64,000 bases of DNA from Parachlamydia acanthamoebae (GTDB lineage Bacteria; Chlamydiota; Chlamydiia; Chlamydiales; Parachlamydiaceae), in contig NZ_BAWW01000039.1 of the NCBI RefSeq assembly GCF_000875975.1, forward strand, positions 33,023-97,022, written 5' to 3'. Below the pieces are notes generated by a model. That model was not told the origin of the DNA. It did not search any database and was given only the letters and a program-made list of their open reading frames with translations. Both the position numbers and the translations under genes were made by a program. Positions 35,682 through 44,567 of the stretch are shown in pieces (positions within the stretch are counted from its first letter, which is position 1; every line of letters begins with the position of its first letter).

Positions 35682-37576
35682 ATTCTGAGCATATGCAAAG
35701 TTCTAGAAAAGATAACAAAAATTTGCTTGGCACCGAAGGTTATATCGCCATTCTGGCCCTTGTTTGTATCTTCTTACATCTAATCTTTCGCTTTCTCATT
35801 CCTACCCTTTCTCCTTTTGCTCTTTACCCCTTGTACATCACGCTCGCAATTGGTGGCACGATTCTAGTCTTAGGCCTTTTATCCAAGTTGCTTGAATTTA
35901 ATTTTGGCTCCGATTTACTTGCCGGCATATCCATTATTACGGCTGTTCTTCTTGGAGAATATTTAGCAGGTGCCTTAGTAGTGCTCATGCTTTCAGGCGG
36001 AGAAACTCTTGAAAACTATGCAATTCGAACAGCATCTAAAACCCTTCAAGTTTTAGCTAACAGAGCCCCTACCATTGCACATCTCAAAAATGACGGCTCT
36101 TTCACAGATCTCCCTGTGGAAAAAATTAACATTAACGATACGCTTTTGATTTTTCCTCATGAGATTTGTCCTGTCGATGGCAGTGTGATTGAAGGTAATG
36201 GTGTTATGGACGAATCCTACTTAACAGGTGAGCCCTTTTTAATTTCGAAAGCACCTGGATCGACAGTGATATCGGGATCGATTAATGGAGATGCTTCTTT
36301 AACCATAAAAGCTGAAAAATTGGCCGGAGATTCCCGCTATGCTAAAATTATGCAGGTTATGTCTGAATCCGAACAAAAACGGCCGCGAATCCGCCGATTA
36401 GCAGATCAGCTGGGTGCCTGGTATACGCCCATTGCCCTTTTAATTGCGTTTGCAGCATGGTTTATGAGTGGAGATCCCATACGTTTTTTAGCTGTGCTTG
36501 TGATTGCGACCCCCTGCCCGCTGCTTATTGCAATTCCAGTGGCGATTATCGGATCGATCTCTTTAAGCGCTAAACGAGGTATCCTCGTTAAAGATCCGGT
36601 TGTTTTAGAACAAATTGATCAATGTAAAACAATGATTTTTGATAAGACAGGCACATTAACTTATGGAAAGCCCACTTTAACTGAAGAAACTCTCTATAAC
36701 AATAATAGCGCTCAAGATGTTTTAAAATTTTCGGCTTGCTTAGAAAGATATTCCAAACATCCCTTAGCAAGTGCAATTTTAGAAAAAGCCACACACAAAA
36801 AAATCCAACTCATAGATGCTGAACACATTAGTGAACCTAAAGGAAAAGGGCTTCAAGGAATTGTCAATGGGCATGAGGTGATGATTACAAGCCGAAAATA
36901 CCTTGAACAATTAGGTCTCGAAAAAGAAAGAGAGCAACTCCCCTACAGCAGCGGTCTCGAATGTATCATTATTATCGACCACCAACTAGCTGCTCATTTT
37001 CAGTTTAGGGATGCTCCAAGAACAGATAGTAAATCATTTGTTCAGCATTTATTTCCTAAGCATGGATTTAAAAAAACGCTCATTATTTCAGGAGATCGAG
37101 AAGAAGAGGTCAAGTATTTAGCTGAAGCTGTTGGAATTAATGAAGTCTATGCAAATAAAAGCCCTGAAGAAAAAGTGAAAATTGTTTTAGAAGAAACCAA
37201 ACTCGCTAAAACAGTTTACTTAGGTGATGGAATAAATGACGCTCCGGCATTAGCCGTGGCTACTGTTGGGATTGCTTTTGGACAGAATAGCGATGTAACT
37301 GCCGAGGCTGCAGGGGCTGTGATCATGGACAATACACTCGAGAAAGTCGACGAATTTCTCCATATTAGCCATCGTATGCGTACAGTCGCCTTACAAAGTG
37401 CTGTGGGAGGCATGGCTCTCTCTTTAATCGGAATGGTCATCGCGGCCCTTGGTTATTTACCTCCTGTCGCAGGAGCAATCAGTCAGGAAGTTATTGATGT
37501 CTTAGCTATTTTGAACTCTCTTAGAACCATTTGGAAACCAAAAATGATGACTGATATGCCAATAAAAGCCAAATAA
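35678..37576 (+). CDS. P1B-type heavy-metal ATPase with TPCP motif
   Basis: 632 residues without an N-terminal metal-binding domain. Seen in order are TGE in MDESYLTGEP, the channel motif ATPCPLLIAIPVAI (TPCP instead of the usual CPC), the phosphorylation site IFDKTGTLTYGK, the His-Pro dipeptide of P1B pumps in YSKHPLASAIL, and GDGINDAPALAVATVGIAFG. Loss of one membrane Cys points away from classical Cu/Zn/Cd selectivity; the metal cannot be named. It is coupled to the MgtA-like gene by a 4-base overlap. Confidence 0.88.
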   Translation: MNSEHMQSSRKDNKNLLGTEGYIAILALVCIFLHLIFRFLIPTLSPFALYPLYITLAIGGTILVLGLLSKLLEFNFGSDLLAGISIITAVLLGEYLAGALVVLMLSGGETLENYAIRTASKTLQVLANRAPTIAHLKNDGSFTDLPVEKININDTLLIFPHEICPVDGSVIEGNGVMDESYLTGEPFLISKAPGSTVISGSINGDASLTIKAEKLAGDSRYAKIMQVMSESEQKRPRIRRLADQLGAWYTPIALLIAFAAWFMSGDPIRFLAVLVIATPCPLLIAIPVAIIGSISLSAKRGILVKDPVVLEQIDQCKTMIFDKTGTLTYGKPTLTEETLYNNNSAQDVLKFSACLERYSKHPLASAILEKATHKKIQLIDAEHISEPKGKGLQGIVNGHEVMITSRKYLEQLGLEKEREQLPYSSGLECIIIIDHQLAAHFQFRDAPRTDSKSFVQHLFPKHGFKKTLIISGDREEEVKYLAEAVGINEVYANKSPEEKVKIVLEETKLAKTVYLGDGINDAPALAVATVGIAFGQNSDVTAEAAGAVIMDNTLEKVDEFLHISHRMRTVALQSAVGGMALSLIGMVIAALGYLPPVAGAISQEVIDVLAILNSLRTIWKPKMMTDMPIKAK

Positions 37577-37592
37577 ACATTTAGGTATACAT

Positions 37593-38231
37593 ATGAACCA
37601 CTTTAAAGATCGGCACGATGCGGGGAGACAGCTTGCAGAACTTTTAGAAAAATATAAAGACAAAGATGTCATTGTTTATGCCCTGCCACGTGGAGGGGTT
37701 GTCATAGCTGAAGAAATCGCTAAATTTTTACATGCTTCCCTCGATTTAATTTTTGCTCACAAAATAGGTCATCCTTATCAAGAAGAATATGCAATTGCAG
37801 CGATCTCCGAACATGGACTAATCGTCGAAGCATCTGATGAACTTCGATTTGTCGATAAAAAATGGTTCGAAAAAGAAAAAGAACGACAAGTACTTGAAAT
37901 GAAAAGAAGACGTGCCCTGTATTTGAAGAACATCCCAAAAAAATCCGCAAAAGATAAAATTGCCATTATTGTGGATGATGGCATTGCAACAGGTCTCACC
38001 ATGCAAGCAGGGATTAAGGAATTAAAATCCAATCAACCAAAAAAAATTATCGCAGCCGTCCCTGTAAGCCCCAAAAGCACCGCACAATTATTGGCCAGTA
38101 TGGTTGATGAATTTGTGGCCATTGAAATCCCCCCAGATGGGCAATTTTTGGGAGCCGTAGGAGCTTATTATGATGAATTTTACCAGGTAGAAGACCAGGA
38201 AGTTATCGATATTTTATCTCAAAATTCTTAA
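37593..38231 (+). CDS. Phosphoribosyltransferase-domain protein (COG1926-like)
   Basis: 212 residues. The N-terminal RDAGRQLA-like segment (RHDAGRQLAELL) and YALPRGGVVIAEEIA lead to the PRPP-binding loop IAIIVDDGIATGLTMQAG. This is the predicted phosphoribosyltransferase family often found next to Hsp20, universal stress and ion-pump genes in stress-response islands. The enzymatic substrate is not known. It lies 16 bases after the metal ATPase on the same strand, and is convergent with the Hsp20 gene. Confidence 0.87.
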   Translation: MNHFKDRHDAGRQLAELLEKYKDKDVIVYALPRGGVVIAEEIAKFLHASLDLIFAHKIGHPYQEEYAIAAISEHGLIVEASDELRFVDKKWFEKEKERQVLEMKRRRALYLKNIPKKSAKDKIAIIVDDGIATGLTMQAGIKELKSNQPKKIIAAVPVSPKSTAQLLASMVDEFVAIEIPPDGQFLGAVGAYYDEFYQVEDQEVIDILSQNS

Positions 38232-38260
38232 TAAAAGTGGAAAAAATACATTAAATAAAA

Positions 38261-38298
38261 AAACCGAATCATCGCTTTAAACAGCATTAATTCGGTTT
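38261..38298 (-). terminator. Intrinsic terminator of the Hsp20 gene
   Basis: Perfect 9-base arms (38261-38269, 38290-38298) with a 20-base loop, followed on the minus strand by TTTTATTT. It lies 24 bases after the Hsp20 stop and 30 bases after the plus-strand phosphoribosyltransferase stop, so it can serve both. Confidence 0.65.
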
Positions 38299-38321
38299 AT
38301 CTAAACTTGGACTAAGTGGAT

Positions 38322-38762
38322 TTACTTTTTCTTATTCCCTGACTTAACCTTAATTTTTTTTGTTTCAGCATGTTTGGCTAATTGAAGAGAAACTTTTAAA
38401 ATTCCATCTTCGTAAACAGCTTGTGGCTCTTGCTTTTCATCAATTTGAGCAGGCAATGGAATAGAGGAGGAATAGCTTCTTTTAGAAAAACGATAAAAAT
38501 TTCTTTTTTTGTCTTTTTCTTCTTCTTTTAATTCTCCTTTTATCCAAAGAACCCCTTTATTTAAGCTAACCTCAATATCGTCTAAACTAAGTCCTGGAAC
38601 AGGCACTTCTACATGAAGCTGATTATTCTCTTCATAGATACGCACACCTTTTATAGAAAAATCGTCGGATAGCACATTACCAGCAAAAAGATTCGGCCAT
38701 AAGTTTGCGAGCTGTGTAAACGGTCTATCAGAAATAAGATCGGGTAATAAATCTCGAGCCAT
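38322..38762 (-). CDS. Small heat-shock protein, Hsp20/alpha-crystallin family
   Basis: 146 residues. The alpha-crystallin domain runs from about residue 40 to 135: VEVPVPGLSLDDIEVSLNKGVLWIKGE, then YRFSKRSYSSSIPLP, then AVYEDGILKVSLQLAK, which is the typical A-x-x-x-n-G-v-L signature. It binds unfolding proteins under stress without ATP. AAAGGAG precedes the ATG. I found no CIRCE element, but a 7-base inverted repeat (38799-38805 / 38823-38829) lies 37-67 bases upstream and could be an operator. Confidence 0.95.
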   Translation of the reverse strand: MARDLLPDLISDRPFTQLANLWPNLFAGNVLSDDFSIKGVRIYEENNQLHVEVPVPGLSLDDIEVSLNKGVLWIKGELKEEEKDKKRNFYRFSKRSYSSSIPLPAQIDEKQEPQAVYEDGILKVSLQLAKHAETKKIKVKSGNKKK

Positions 38763-38798
38763 AATTCATCTCCTTTAAATGATATAAAACGCATTTTT

Positions 38799-38829
38799 CC
38801 CTTCTCTACCATATGAATAAATAGAAGGG
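38799..38829. repeat. Inverted repeat upstream of hsp20
   Basis: CCCTTCT at 38799-38805 and its complement AGAAGGG at 38823-38829, 17 bases apart, in the 5' region of the Hsp20 gene. It may be an operator or a leader hairpin. The arms are short and the assignment is tentative. Confidence 0.3.
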
Positions 38830-38900
38830 ATTTATTCTCTCATTTACAGGATATAAAAAATTTTAATCAAGAAGTTATTGACGACCTTTGATGTGCAAAT

Positions 38901-39863
38901 CTAAAACATTCTGCATTTTTCAATGGCTCGTTCCTGAAGATCTTTCATTTTGCATGTTACGGCCTCTTCCTGCTCGGCAAGCCTCATGATTTTTTCTACA
39001 TGATTGTTAAACAAATCAACATCTGTTTCTTCCTCAAAGCAAAGAATACTATCTTCTTCCCAAAATAATCCTTCCTTAGCATTCATAAATTCAATCAGTT
39101 CAATTGCCGTCTGCATAAACTCTTTCTCGATGGAAACATAACTTTCCCACAAAGGATTTGATTGTGCATTTCCTCTTTCCATGCTAGCTTTGCAGCGAAT
39201 TCTTAATTCTTCACGGGGTAATTCAGCTATCTCATTATCTAAATTCAGCATGTATTTTTTGAGATTAAGATCTAAAATGCTGATTTCTGCCAAGAGAATG
39301 TTAAGTTTTTCTATTAACTCTGCCCGCTTCAACTGATCGCATAAGCTTGTTGGATCAAATAATTGTTCCAAGCCCGATTCTTCTAATTTTAGATTATATT
39401 TTTGCATGTCATCCACACGGCTAGTAACGAGCTTGTCAATGATCCGTAAGACATCTGCCATGTCCCCATATTCATCCGTTGAATATTTTTTTTCTGAACT
39501 ATCCACACTCACTCTTAAAGGATCTTTTTCAAGCATATCCAATAAGGCTAATTTCGTATTTTCAAATTCTGTTTCAATTGCTTCTTGGCTTGTTGATAAA
39601 GTCTTAATTCCAGCAATTAATGAAAATAATGTCGCAAAGCAAATTAACCCATATGGAGCATTTTTACTTTTAAAGAACTTTGAAATTCCATAAGCAAACA
39701 ATGCGGCCCAAAGTGAAAATCCGGTGAGTTCACAAACTTGCCATGCAATGCTATTTTGGGAGCTCATTCCGTTAGCACATAAAACGATAATCCAAAAAAC
39801 AACACTGAGAACTGACATCACTGTAATCAAATTTTTCATGGCAACCTTCACTCTTTCATTCAT
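38901..39863 (-). CDS. Membrane protein with helical cytoplasmic tail, unknown
   Basis: 320 residues, family not recognised. Three hydrophobic segments lie in the first 90 residues (about 13-31, 43-62, 72-90). The remaining 230 residues are highly charged, mostly Glu/Lys/Leu, with heptad-like stretches, so a helical or coiled-coil soluble part is likely. There is no signal peptide distinct from the first helix. The plan of closely spaced N-terminal helices plus a coiled tail resembles chlamydial inclusion-membrane proteins, but that is only a resemblance. It stands alone between Hsp20 and the ABC pair on the same strand. Confidence 0.72.
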   Translation of the reverse strand: MNERVKVAMKNLITVMSVLSVVFWIIVLCANGMSSQNSIAWQVCELTGFSLWAALFAYGISKFFKSKNAPYGLICFATLFSLIAGIKTLSTSQEAIETEFENTKLALLDMLEKDPLRVSVDSSEKKYSTDEYGDMADVLRIIDKLVTSRVDDMQKYNLKLEESGLEQLFDPTSLCDQLKRAELIEKLNILLAEISILDLNLKKYMLNLDNEIAELPREELRIRCKASMERGNAQSNPLWESYVSIEKEFMQTAIELIEFMNAKEGLFWEEDSILCFEEETDVDLFNNHVEKIMRLAEQEEAVTCKMKDLQERAIEKCRMF

Positions 39864-39954
39864 GATTTGCTATTTTAAACTTCAGAATATTCGTACAAAA
39901 GAGAATAAATTGTCAAAATATAAATATAAAACACAGGAAAACAACGACGATAAG

Positions 39955-41157
39955 CTAAAAAGCCCTGAGAGCTTTTGCAATTGTCATTCTCGCGACACGA
40001 ATACCAGCAAAAGTGGATGCAATGATAGCTGCTGCAGAACTGAGCCCAAGCGTTACGTACACCATGGACCATTCGAATTCAAAAGAAATGTAAAAAGGAC
40101 GTGTCAAACCTGGACCTGGGGGCATTAAAATCCCGTTGTCAAGAAAGACTTTTAGGATGACATAAGCCACACATATTCCTAAGCAACTTCCTATCACTCC
40201 GAGATATGCGCCTTCTAGAATAATTAAACGTATGATATCTGCAATCGATTCTCCATTAGCGCGAAAATTCCCAATCTCTTGCTTTCTTTCTAATATAGAG
40301 GATGAAATAGAATTAAAAATTCCTAATAAAACAATCGATAGAATAATCATTTGGATAACATGAAATTGTGCATGGAGCCAATCAACAGAATGTTGATAGT
40401 AAACTTTGTCCAAAATTGCAAAAGAGGTTGTTTCAAGATTCGGAAATTTTGCTTCTAATGCTTGTGAAAAGGCATCCCAATCCGAATCACTTCGCAATCC
40501 CACAGAGATTAATTCGACTCTGGAAGTCTTTAATAAGGCCTGTGCTTGAGATAATTGAATCCGAAAGATGCGATTATCAAAATCGAGAGAACCAGTATGA
40601 AAAATTCCTGTTACAATAAATGTTTTTTCACTCATTGTTCCATCTGTGGATGTCACAAATAAAGAGATCTCTTCTCCTGGAGATACATCCAAAGCTTTTG
40701 CTAATCCCTTTCCTAAAAGAATCCCTTTTTCTTGGTGGACAAGTGTTTCTCCAGATTCCACGTTCAGGCTATAAAAGAATTCCGCCTCTTCTTCGGCCAC
40801 AATTCCATGCCCATATCCACTTACCCCCACGTTTCCTTTTTTCAATAACGCTGGAAAGTTTACGCGTGGGAAAACATGCTCAACTGATTTTTGCGTAGAT
40901 AAAAAAGCTTCAATTTCCTCACCATTGCTCATCCAATGATTCCATGGATCCACATAAACAGTTTCGCGGTAATCTCTTTCATTAATTTGACCATGTCCAT
41001 AATGGGCATGAATCGTATTTTCCTTATATTGATTCAATACACCGTGAATAAATCCTTTGAAGGAAAATAAAACACCGGTTCCTAATGCAATTGTAAGTAG
41101 TATTGCCAGCGTTCTTCGATAATTGCGAAATAGATTCATGAAAGAAAGAAAAATCAT
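39955..41157 (-). CDS. ABC transporter permease, FtsX/MacB/LolE type
   Basis: 400 residues. There is one N-terminal helix (RRTLAILLTIALGTGVLFSF), then a periplasmic domain of about 230 residues (the MacB core), then three helices (IILSIVLLGIFNSISSSILERKQEIGNFRANG, with the FtsX-family ERKQEIG motif; GAYLGVIGSCLGICVAYVI; a last helix). This family moves lipoproteins or peptides, or transmits mechanical signals, rather than importing solutes. It starts inside the stop of its ATPase (41154-41157 overlap). Confidence 0.92.
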   Translation of the reverse strand: MIFLSFMNLFRNYRRTLAILLTIALGTGVLFSFKGFIHGVLNQYKENTIHAHYGHGQINERDYRETVYVDPWNHWMSNGEEIEAFLSTQKSVEHVFPRVNFPALLKKGNVGVSGYGHGIVAEEEAEFFYSLNVESGETLVHQEKGILLGKGLAKALDVSPGEEISLFVTSTDGTMSEKTFIVTGIFHTGSLDFDNRIFRIQLSQAQALLKTSRVELISVGLRSDSDWDAFSQALEAKFPNLETTSFAILDKVYYQHSVDWLHAQFHVIQMIILSIVLLGIFNSISSSILERKQEIGNFRANGESIADIIRLIILEGAYLGVIGSCLGICVAYVILKVFLDNGILMPPGPGLTRPFYISFEFEWSMVYVTLGLSSAAAIIASTFAGIRVARMTIAKALRAF

Positions 41158-41858
41158 AGCGCTCTTCTAGTTAATATTTCTGATAAAATTCCGTCCTTAA
41201 TCAAAAAATTATAATCTGAATAAGATTGAACCATGCTGTCGTGAGTGGTTAAAAGAACGGATACCTTTTTTTCCTCAGCTAAAAATTGGAAAATGTCCAT
41301 AATTTCGCGGCTTGTTGCTTGGTCTAGGCTTGCAGTGGGTTCATCTCCGATAATGACTTCTGGATTTTTTGCGATCGCTCTGGCAATGGCAACCCTTTGC
41401 CTCTGTCCTCCACTTAATTCAGATGGTCTTTTTTTACGATGGTCCCACAGGGATACAGCTTCCAAAGACTCTTGCGTTCTCTTTTTGACGTCGTTGCTAA
41501 GCAGACCTTGTCTATGCAAAAAATACGAGACATTCTCCTCTGCTGTTAAAACAGGAATTAAATGAAATTGTTGAAAAATGAATCCAATTTTGAATTTCCG
41601 AATATGATTTTTCCGTGATTCATTCATTTGAGAAATGTCTTCATTTTGGAAATAGATGTTCCCCTTTTGTAGAGGTTCAATAAATCCGAGAATATTTAAT
41701 AGTGTTGATTTTCCAGAGCCGGATGGACCAGAAAGAGTCACGAGTGATTGGCTTGGAATATCAAAGGAAATATCACGAAGAGCATCAACTAAGTGAGATC
41801 CTAGTTTGTAGGAAAAAGCCACATTTTTTAGACAAAAAACAAAATCTTTCTTATTCAT
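41154..41858 (-). CDS. ABC transporter ATP-binding protein, LolD/MacB type
   Basis: About 234 residues from the ATG at 41858 (a TTG at 41864 is the alternative). Walker A is LSGPSGSGKSTLLNILG, the signature is LSGGQRQRVAIARAI, Walker B is VIIGDEPTASLD, and the switch His is in VLLTTHD. The IGFIFQQFHLIPVLTAEENV segment is typical of the LolD/MacB branch. It energises the adjacent FtsX-type permease. A long imperfect palindrome lies just upstream. Confidence 0.95.
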   Translation of the reverse strand: MNKKDFVFCLKNVAFSYKLGSHLVDALRDISFDIPSQSLVTLSGPSGSGKSTLLNILGFIEPLQKGNIYFQNEDISQMNESRKNHIRKFKIGFIFQQFHLIPVLTAEENVSYFLHRQGLLSNDVKKRTQESLEAVSLWDHRKKRPSELSGGQRQRVAIARAIAKNPEVIIGDEPTASLDQATSREIMDIFQFLAEEKKVSVLLTTHDSMVQSYSDYNFLIKDGILSEILTRRAL

Positions 41859-41863
41859 TTTCA

Positions 41864-41891
41864 ATAATCCATTAGTTAATTAACGGATTAT
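41864..41891. promoter_or_regulatory. 28-bp imperfect palindrome upstream of the ABC operon
   Basis: ATAATCC at 41864-41870 and GGATTAT at 41885-41891 frame an AT-rich core that also pairs, with one mismatch and one G-T across the whole 28 bases. It ends 6 bases before the preferred ATG of the ATPase gene, so a bound regulator would block transcription or translation. It could instead be the tail hairpin of the glycosyltransferase gene. Confidence 0.4.
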
Positions 41892-41932
41892 CAATTAATT
41901 ACTTTTTAATATCAATAAAAATGAATTTAATA

Positions 41933-43795
41933 CTATTTAATATGGGATGTTTCAATGCTTTTTTCAGAGAGAAACGCCATAACTGGTGCACATAAAAAAG
42001 AAATAATTTGATTAACTATTCCTAACCAAATTAAAAAAATAATATCTGCCGGCCAAAAGCTAATAAAAGGAATTAAAATGACAGCGATCACAGCATAAAT
42101 AATCGCTGAAATGATCTCTTGCTTACAAGAGAGAAAAGCCCTCCACAAACTTGTTTTTGCCTTAAATTTATCTGTGCGAATCCATGTCAATTGACTTGAC
42201 ATCCACGCTTTATAAAACGCAACATTCCGCGTAAAAATGAGCGATCGCGCCGCTAAAGCCGATAATAGGTATTCCTTCCAAGATCCACCAAGTAAGCGGA
42301 TAGACAACCAATTACTAAGAATATTCTTAATAAAGACGATAGGGATAGCCCACAACACAGCTTTTGGCAATATGAAGGACTGCTGTTTTACAATAGCAAA
42401 CCACAAGCATATGCACAGAATAGGAATATTGATGAGAAAGCTCAAGGATTCACTAAAGAAAATGGATAAACTGTGAAAAATTTCACCAAATTTTTGCGCT
42501 AATGAAAGACCGTTCTTTGCCCAAGGCAAATAGAGGCGCCAATGTTTTTGGATTTGTTGAACAGGGCCTGCTGACCACCGAAAACGTTGCAGCTTGTAAC
42601 TTTCAAATGTTTCGGGGATTAACCCGTAACCAAAGGTTTCTTTTAGATAATAGCCTGCAAAACCTAATGCGTGGATCCGTACGGCGACTTCCGAATCCTC
42701 TGTAAGACACCATTCTGCCCATCCTCCAACTTCATCTAGTGCAGTTCGACGAATTAAACACATAGTCCCAATCGTGTAGGTCACATCCCATTCATTTTGG
42801 CCTGGCAGCTCCAATTTGAAATGGGTTTCATATTCATAATAACATGCCGCTTGATAATGACTATGGTCCCAATCTCTATAATCCTGACAAGATTGTACAA
42901 AGCCAATTTTTGGATCGTCAAAAAAGCCCACAAGACGGCTTAAAAAATCTTCCTTAGCCACATAGTCTGCATCAAAAACCGCAATCAATTCAGCTTGTGA
43001 AGCAGTGCATTTTAGACAGGCATTAAGTGCTCCAGCTTTAGCCCCTGCTAGCTTGTCGATGTGATAAAAGCGGAAACGCTCGCCAAGCTGCAAACAATGT
43101 GCTTCAACAGGAGCCCAGACCGTTGGATCTTTGGTATTGTTATCTAATACGATCACTTCAAAATGGGGATAGTTAAATCGGGAAATAGCATTAAGTGTTT
43201 CGATAACAAGTTCTGGGGGTTCATTGAAACAAGGAATGTGAATCGAGACAAAGGGGGAATTTTTTTTTGATTGATCTGCGATTGTCAGTCCCCTTTTCAA
43301 TCTAGGAAAACGAAAATATAAATCTGAATACCTGACTAGTGTAATCCAACTCAGCATCACCGTGTTGAATATCATCAAACAGCCGAGCGACCCCATTAAA
43401 GTAATGAAAATAGCAGCACTTAGCCAATGCTCAAAATAATGGAATGAGGCCATTACAAGTTCACTCAGCCAAACAATTCCATAAAAGGCGGGTAAGATCA
43501 TGCTCACTAAAAAAAAGACACCAAATAATGAGATCGTCGAAATCAATCTATAAAAACATAGAACAAGCAACACACTGACGCATAAAGTCGCCATCACAGG
43601 CAAAAGTTCATGTATCATTGTCCAAGTTGCACATGCAATTCCTAGAAGCGTGATTGACCAAATAATCCCGGAGACTAAATTTGACTTCCATCGAAAATAA
43701 TAAACGGCCAAAAGCAAAAAAGCTGAGGCCAAAAATAGAAACATAGAAAAATAAAAGCCGGCCGTTGTAAAAGCTGTTATTGGCAACTGAAGCAT
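41933..43795 (-). CDS. Family 2 processive glycosyltransferase (cellulose-synthase-like)
   Basis: 620 residues. Membrane helices occur at both ends (about five before residue 150, four or more after 430). The GT2 catalytic core has SIHIPCFNEPPELVIETL, EVIVLDNNTKD, the metal-binding DADY in AVFDADYVAKEDF, the acceptor-site TED in WCLTEDSEVAV, and the QxxRW motif QRFRWSAGP, which marks processive beta-glycan synthases. It would polymerise a polysaccharide across the inner membrane. No partner such as a BcsB-like protein is adjacent, so the product is unknown. Confidence 0.9.
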   Translation of the reverse strand: MLQLPITAFTTAGFYFSMFLFLASAFLLLAVYYFRWKSNLVSGIIWSITLLGIACATWTMIHELLPVMATLCVSVLLVLCFYRLISTISLFGVFFLVSMILPAFYGIVWLSELVMASFHYFEHWLSAAIFITLMGSLGCLMIFNTVMLSWITLVRYSDLYFRFPRLKRGLTIADQSKKNSPFVSIHIPCFNEPPELVIETLNAISRFNYPHFEVIVLDNNTKDPTVWAPVEAHCLQLGERFRFYHIDKLAGAKAGALNACLKCTASQAELIAVFDADYVAKEDFLSRLVGFFDDPKIGFVQSCQDYRDWDHSHYQAACYYEYETHFKLELPGQNEWDVTYTIGTMCLIRRTALDEVGGWAEWCLTEDSEVAVRIHALGFAGYYLKETFGYGLIPETFESYKLQRFRWSAGPVQQIQKHWRLYLPWAKNGLSLAQKFGEIFHSLSIFFSESLSFLINIPILCICLWFAIVKQQSFILPKAVLWAIPIVFIKNILSNWLSIRLLGGSWKEYLLSALAARSLIFTRNVAFYKAWMSSQLTWIRTDKFKAKTSLWRAFLSCKQEIISAIIYAVIAVILIPFISFWPADIIFLIWLGIVNQIISFLCAPVMAFLSEKSIETSHIK

Positions 43796-43889
43796 TTCGA
43801 TTCTCTCTTTCGTATACTACCAATCCATAACATTGATTGACTAAAGTAGAGAAGTATTTTGTTTTCCTTAAGCGAGTAATAAGCCTTCT

Positions 43890-44567
43890 ATGACACACCA
43901 TTTTTCCTTTGCGATAGGAATCGTCAAATTTATTTTTTTTATTCTTTTTTTCCTTTCTTTACAGGCTAACGAATTTGACGCTGAGTATTGGCAATACTTT
44001 ACTTTGAAAAATTTTGAAAAAGGACCCTACAGGCTGTATTCGTCTGGTGAATTCAGGATGGATCGCGACGCTTCAACACTCTATCACTATCGCATCACAG
44101 AAAATTTCGCTTACAAAGCGACTTCATGGCTTGATTTGGAAGCTCATTACAGTTTTATTCGCACTAAACCGATCGAAACAAGAATGTTTCATCATACGCA
44201 TCGCTTAGAGCTGGAAATCAATCCATCCCTCCAGCTAAATGATCGCGTAGTTATCAAATGGCGTAACCGTCTCCAAATCCAAAAAAGGCAAAATAACCCC
44301 CGCATTGAATACATCTTTAGACATCGCATCATGTTAGTTTTTCCTCTTGAAAATTGGGGAAAATTAACTGAAATCAAATGCTATGATGAGCTTTTTTATC
44401 ATTGCCATTCTCACCATTTTACTCAAAATCGTTTTTTCCCCATCGAAATGACTTTTAAGTTTAAAAAAACATATCTGAATATTTTTATTATGCTGCGACG
44501 ATTTGCTAACCAAGCCACTCGAACACGTCTTAGTAGCGTGTGTCTTGGTTCCGAAGTCGGTTTCTAA
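43890..44567 (+). CDS. DUF2490-family outer-membrane protein
   Basis: 225 residues. A signal peptide (hydrophobic core IVKFIFFILFFLSLQA) precedes the DUF2490 pattern: EYWQYFTL, YSSGEFRMDRDASTLYHYRI, WLDLEAHYSFI, THRLELEINP, KWRNRLQI, YIFRHRIMLVFPL, CYDELFYH. The alternating strands fit a beta barrel of about 10-12 strands. DUF2490 proteins are often annotated as outer-membrane proteins without known function. It is convergent with the MFS gene (4-base overlap) and divergent from the glycosyltransferase. Confidence 0.85.
   Translation: MTHHFSFAIGIVKFIFFILFFLSLQANEFDAEYWQYFTLKNFEKGPYRLYSSGEFRMDRDASTLYHYRITENFAYKATSWLDLEAHYSFIRTKPIETRMFHHTHRLELEINPSLQLNDRVVIKWRNRLQIQKRQNNPRIEYIFRHRIMLVFPLENWGKLTEIKCYDELFYHCHSHHFTQNRFFPIEMTFKFKKTYLNIFIMLRRFANQATRTRLSSVCLGSEVGF

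Noticed and set aside
38763..38900. CIRCE heat-shock operator upstream of hsp20
   Set aside because: The TTAGCACTC-N9-GAGTGCTAA pattern is absent; only a shorter unrelated inverted repeat is present.
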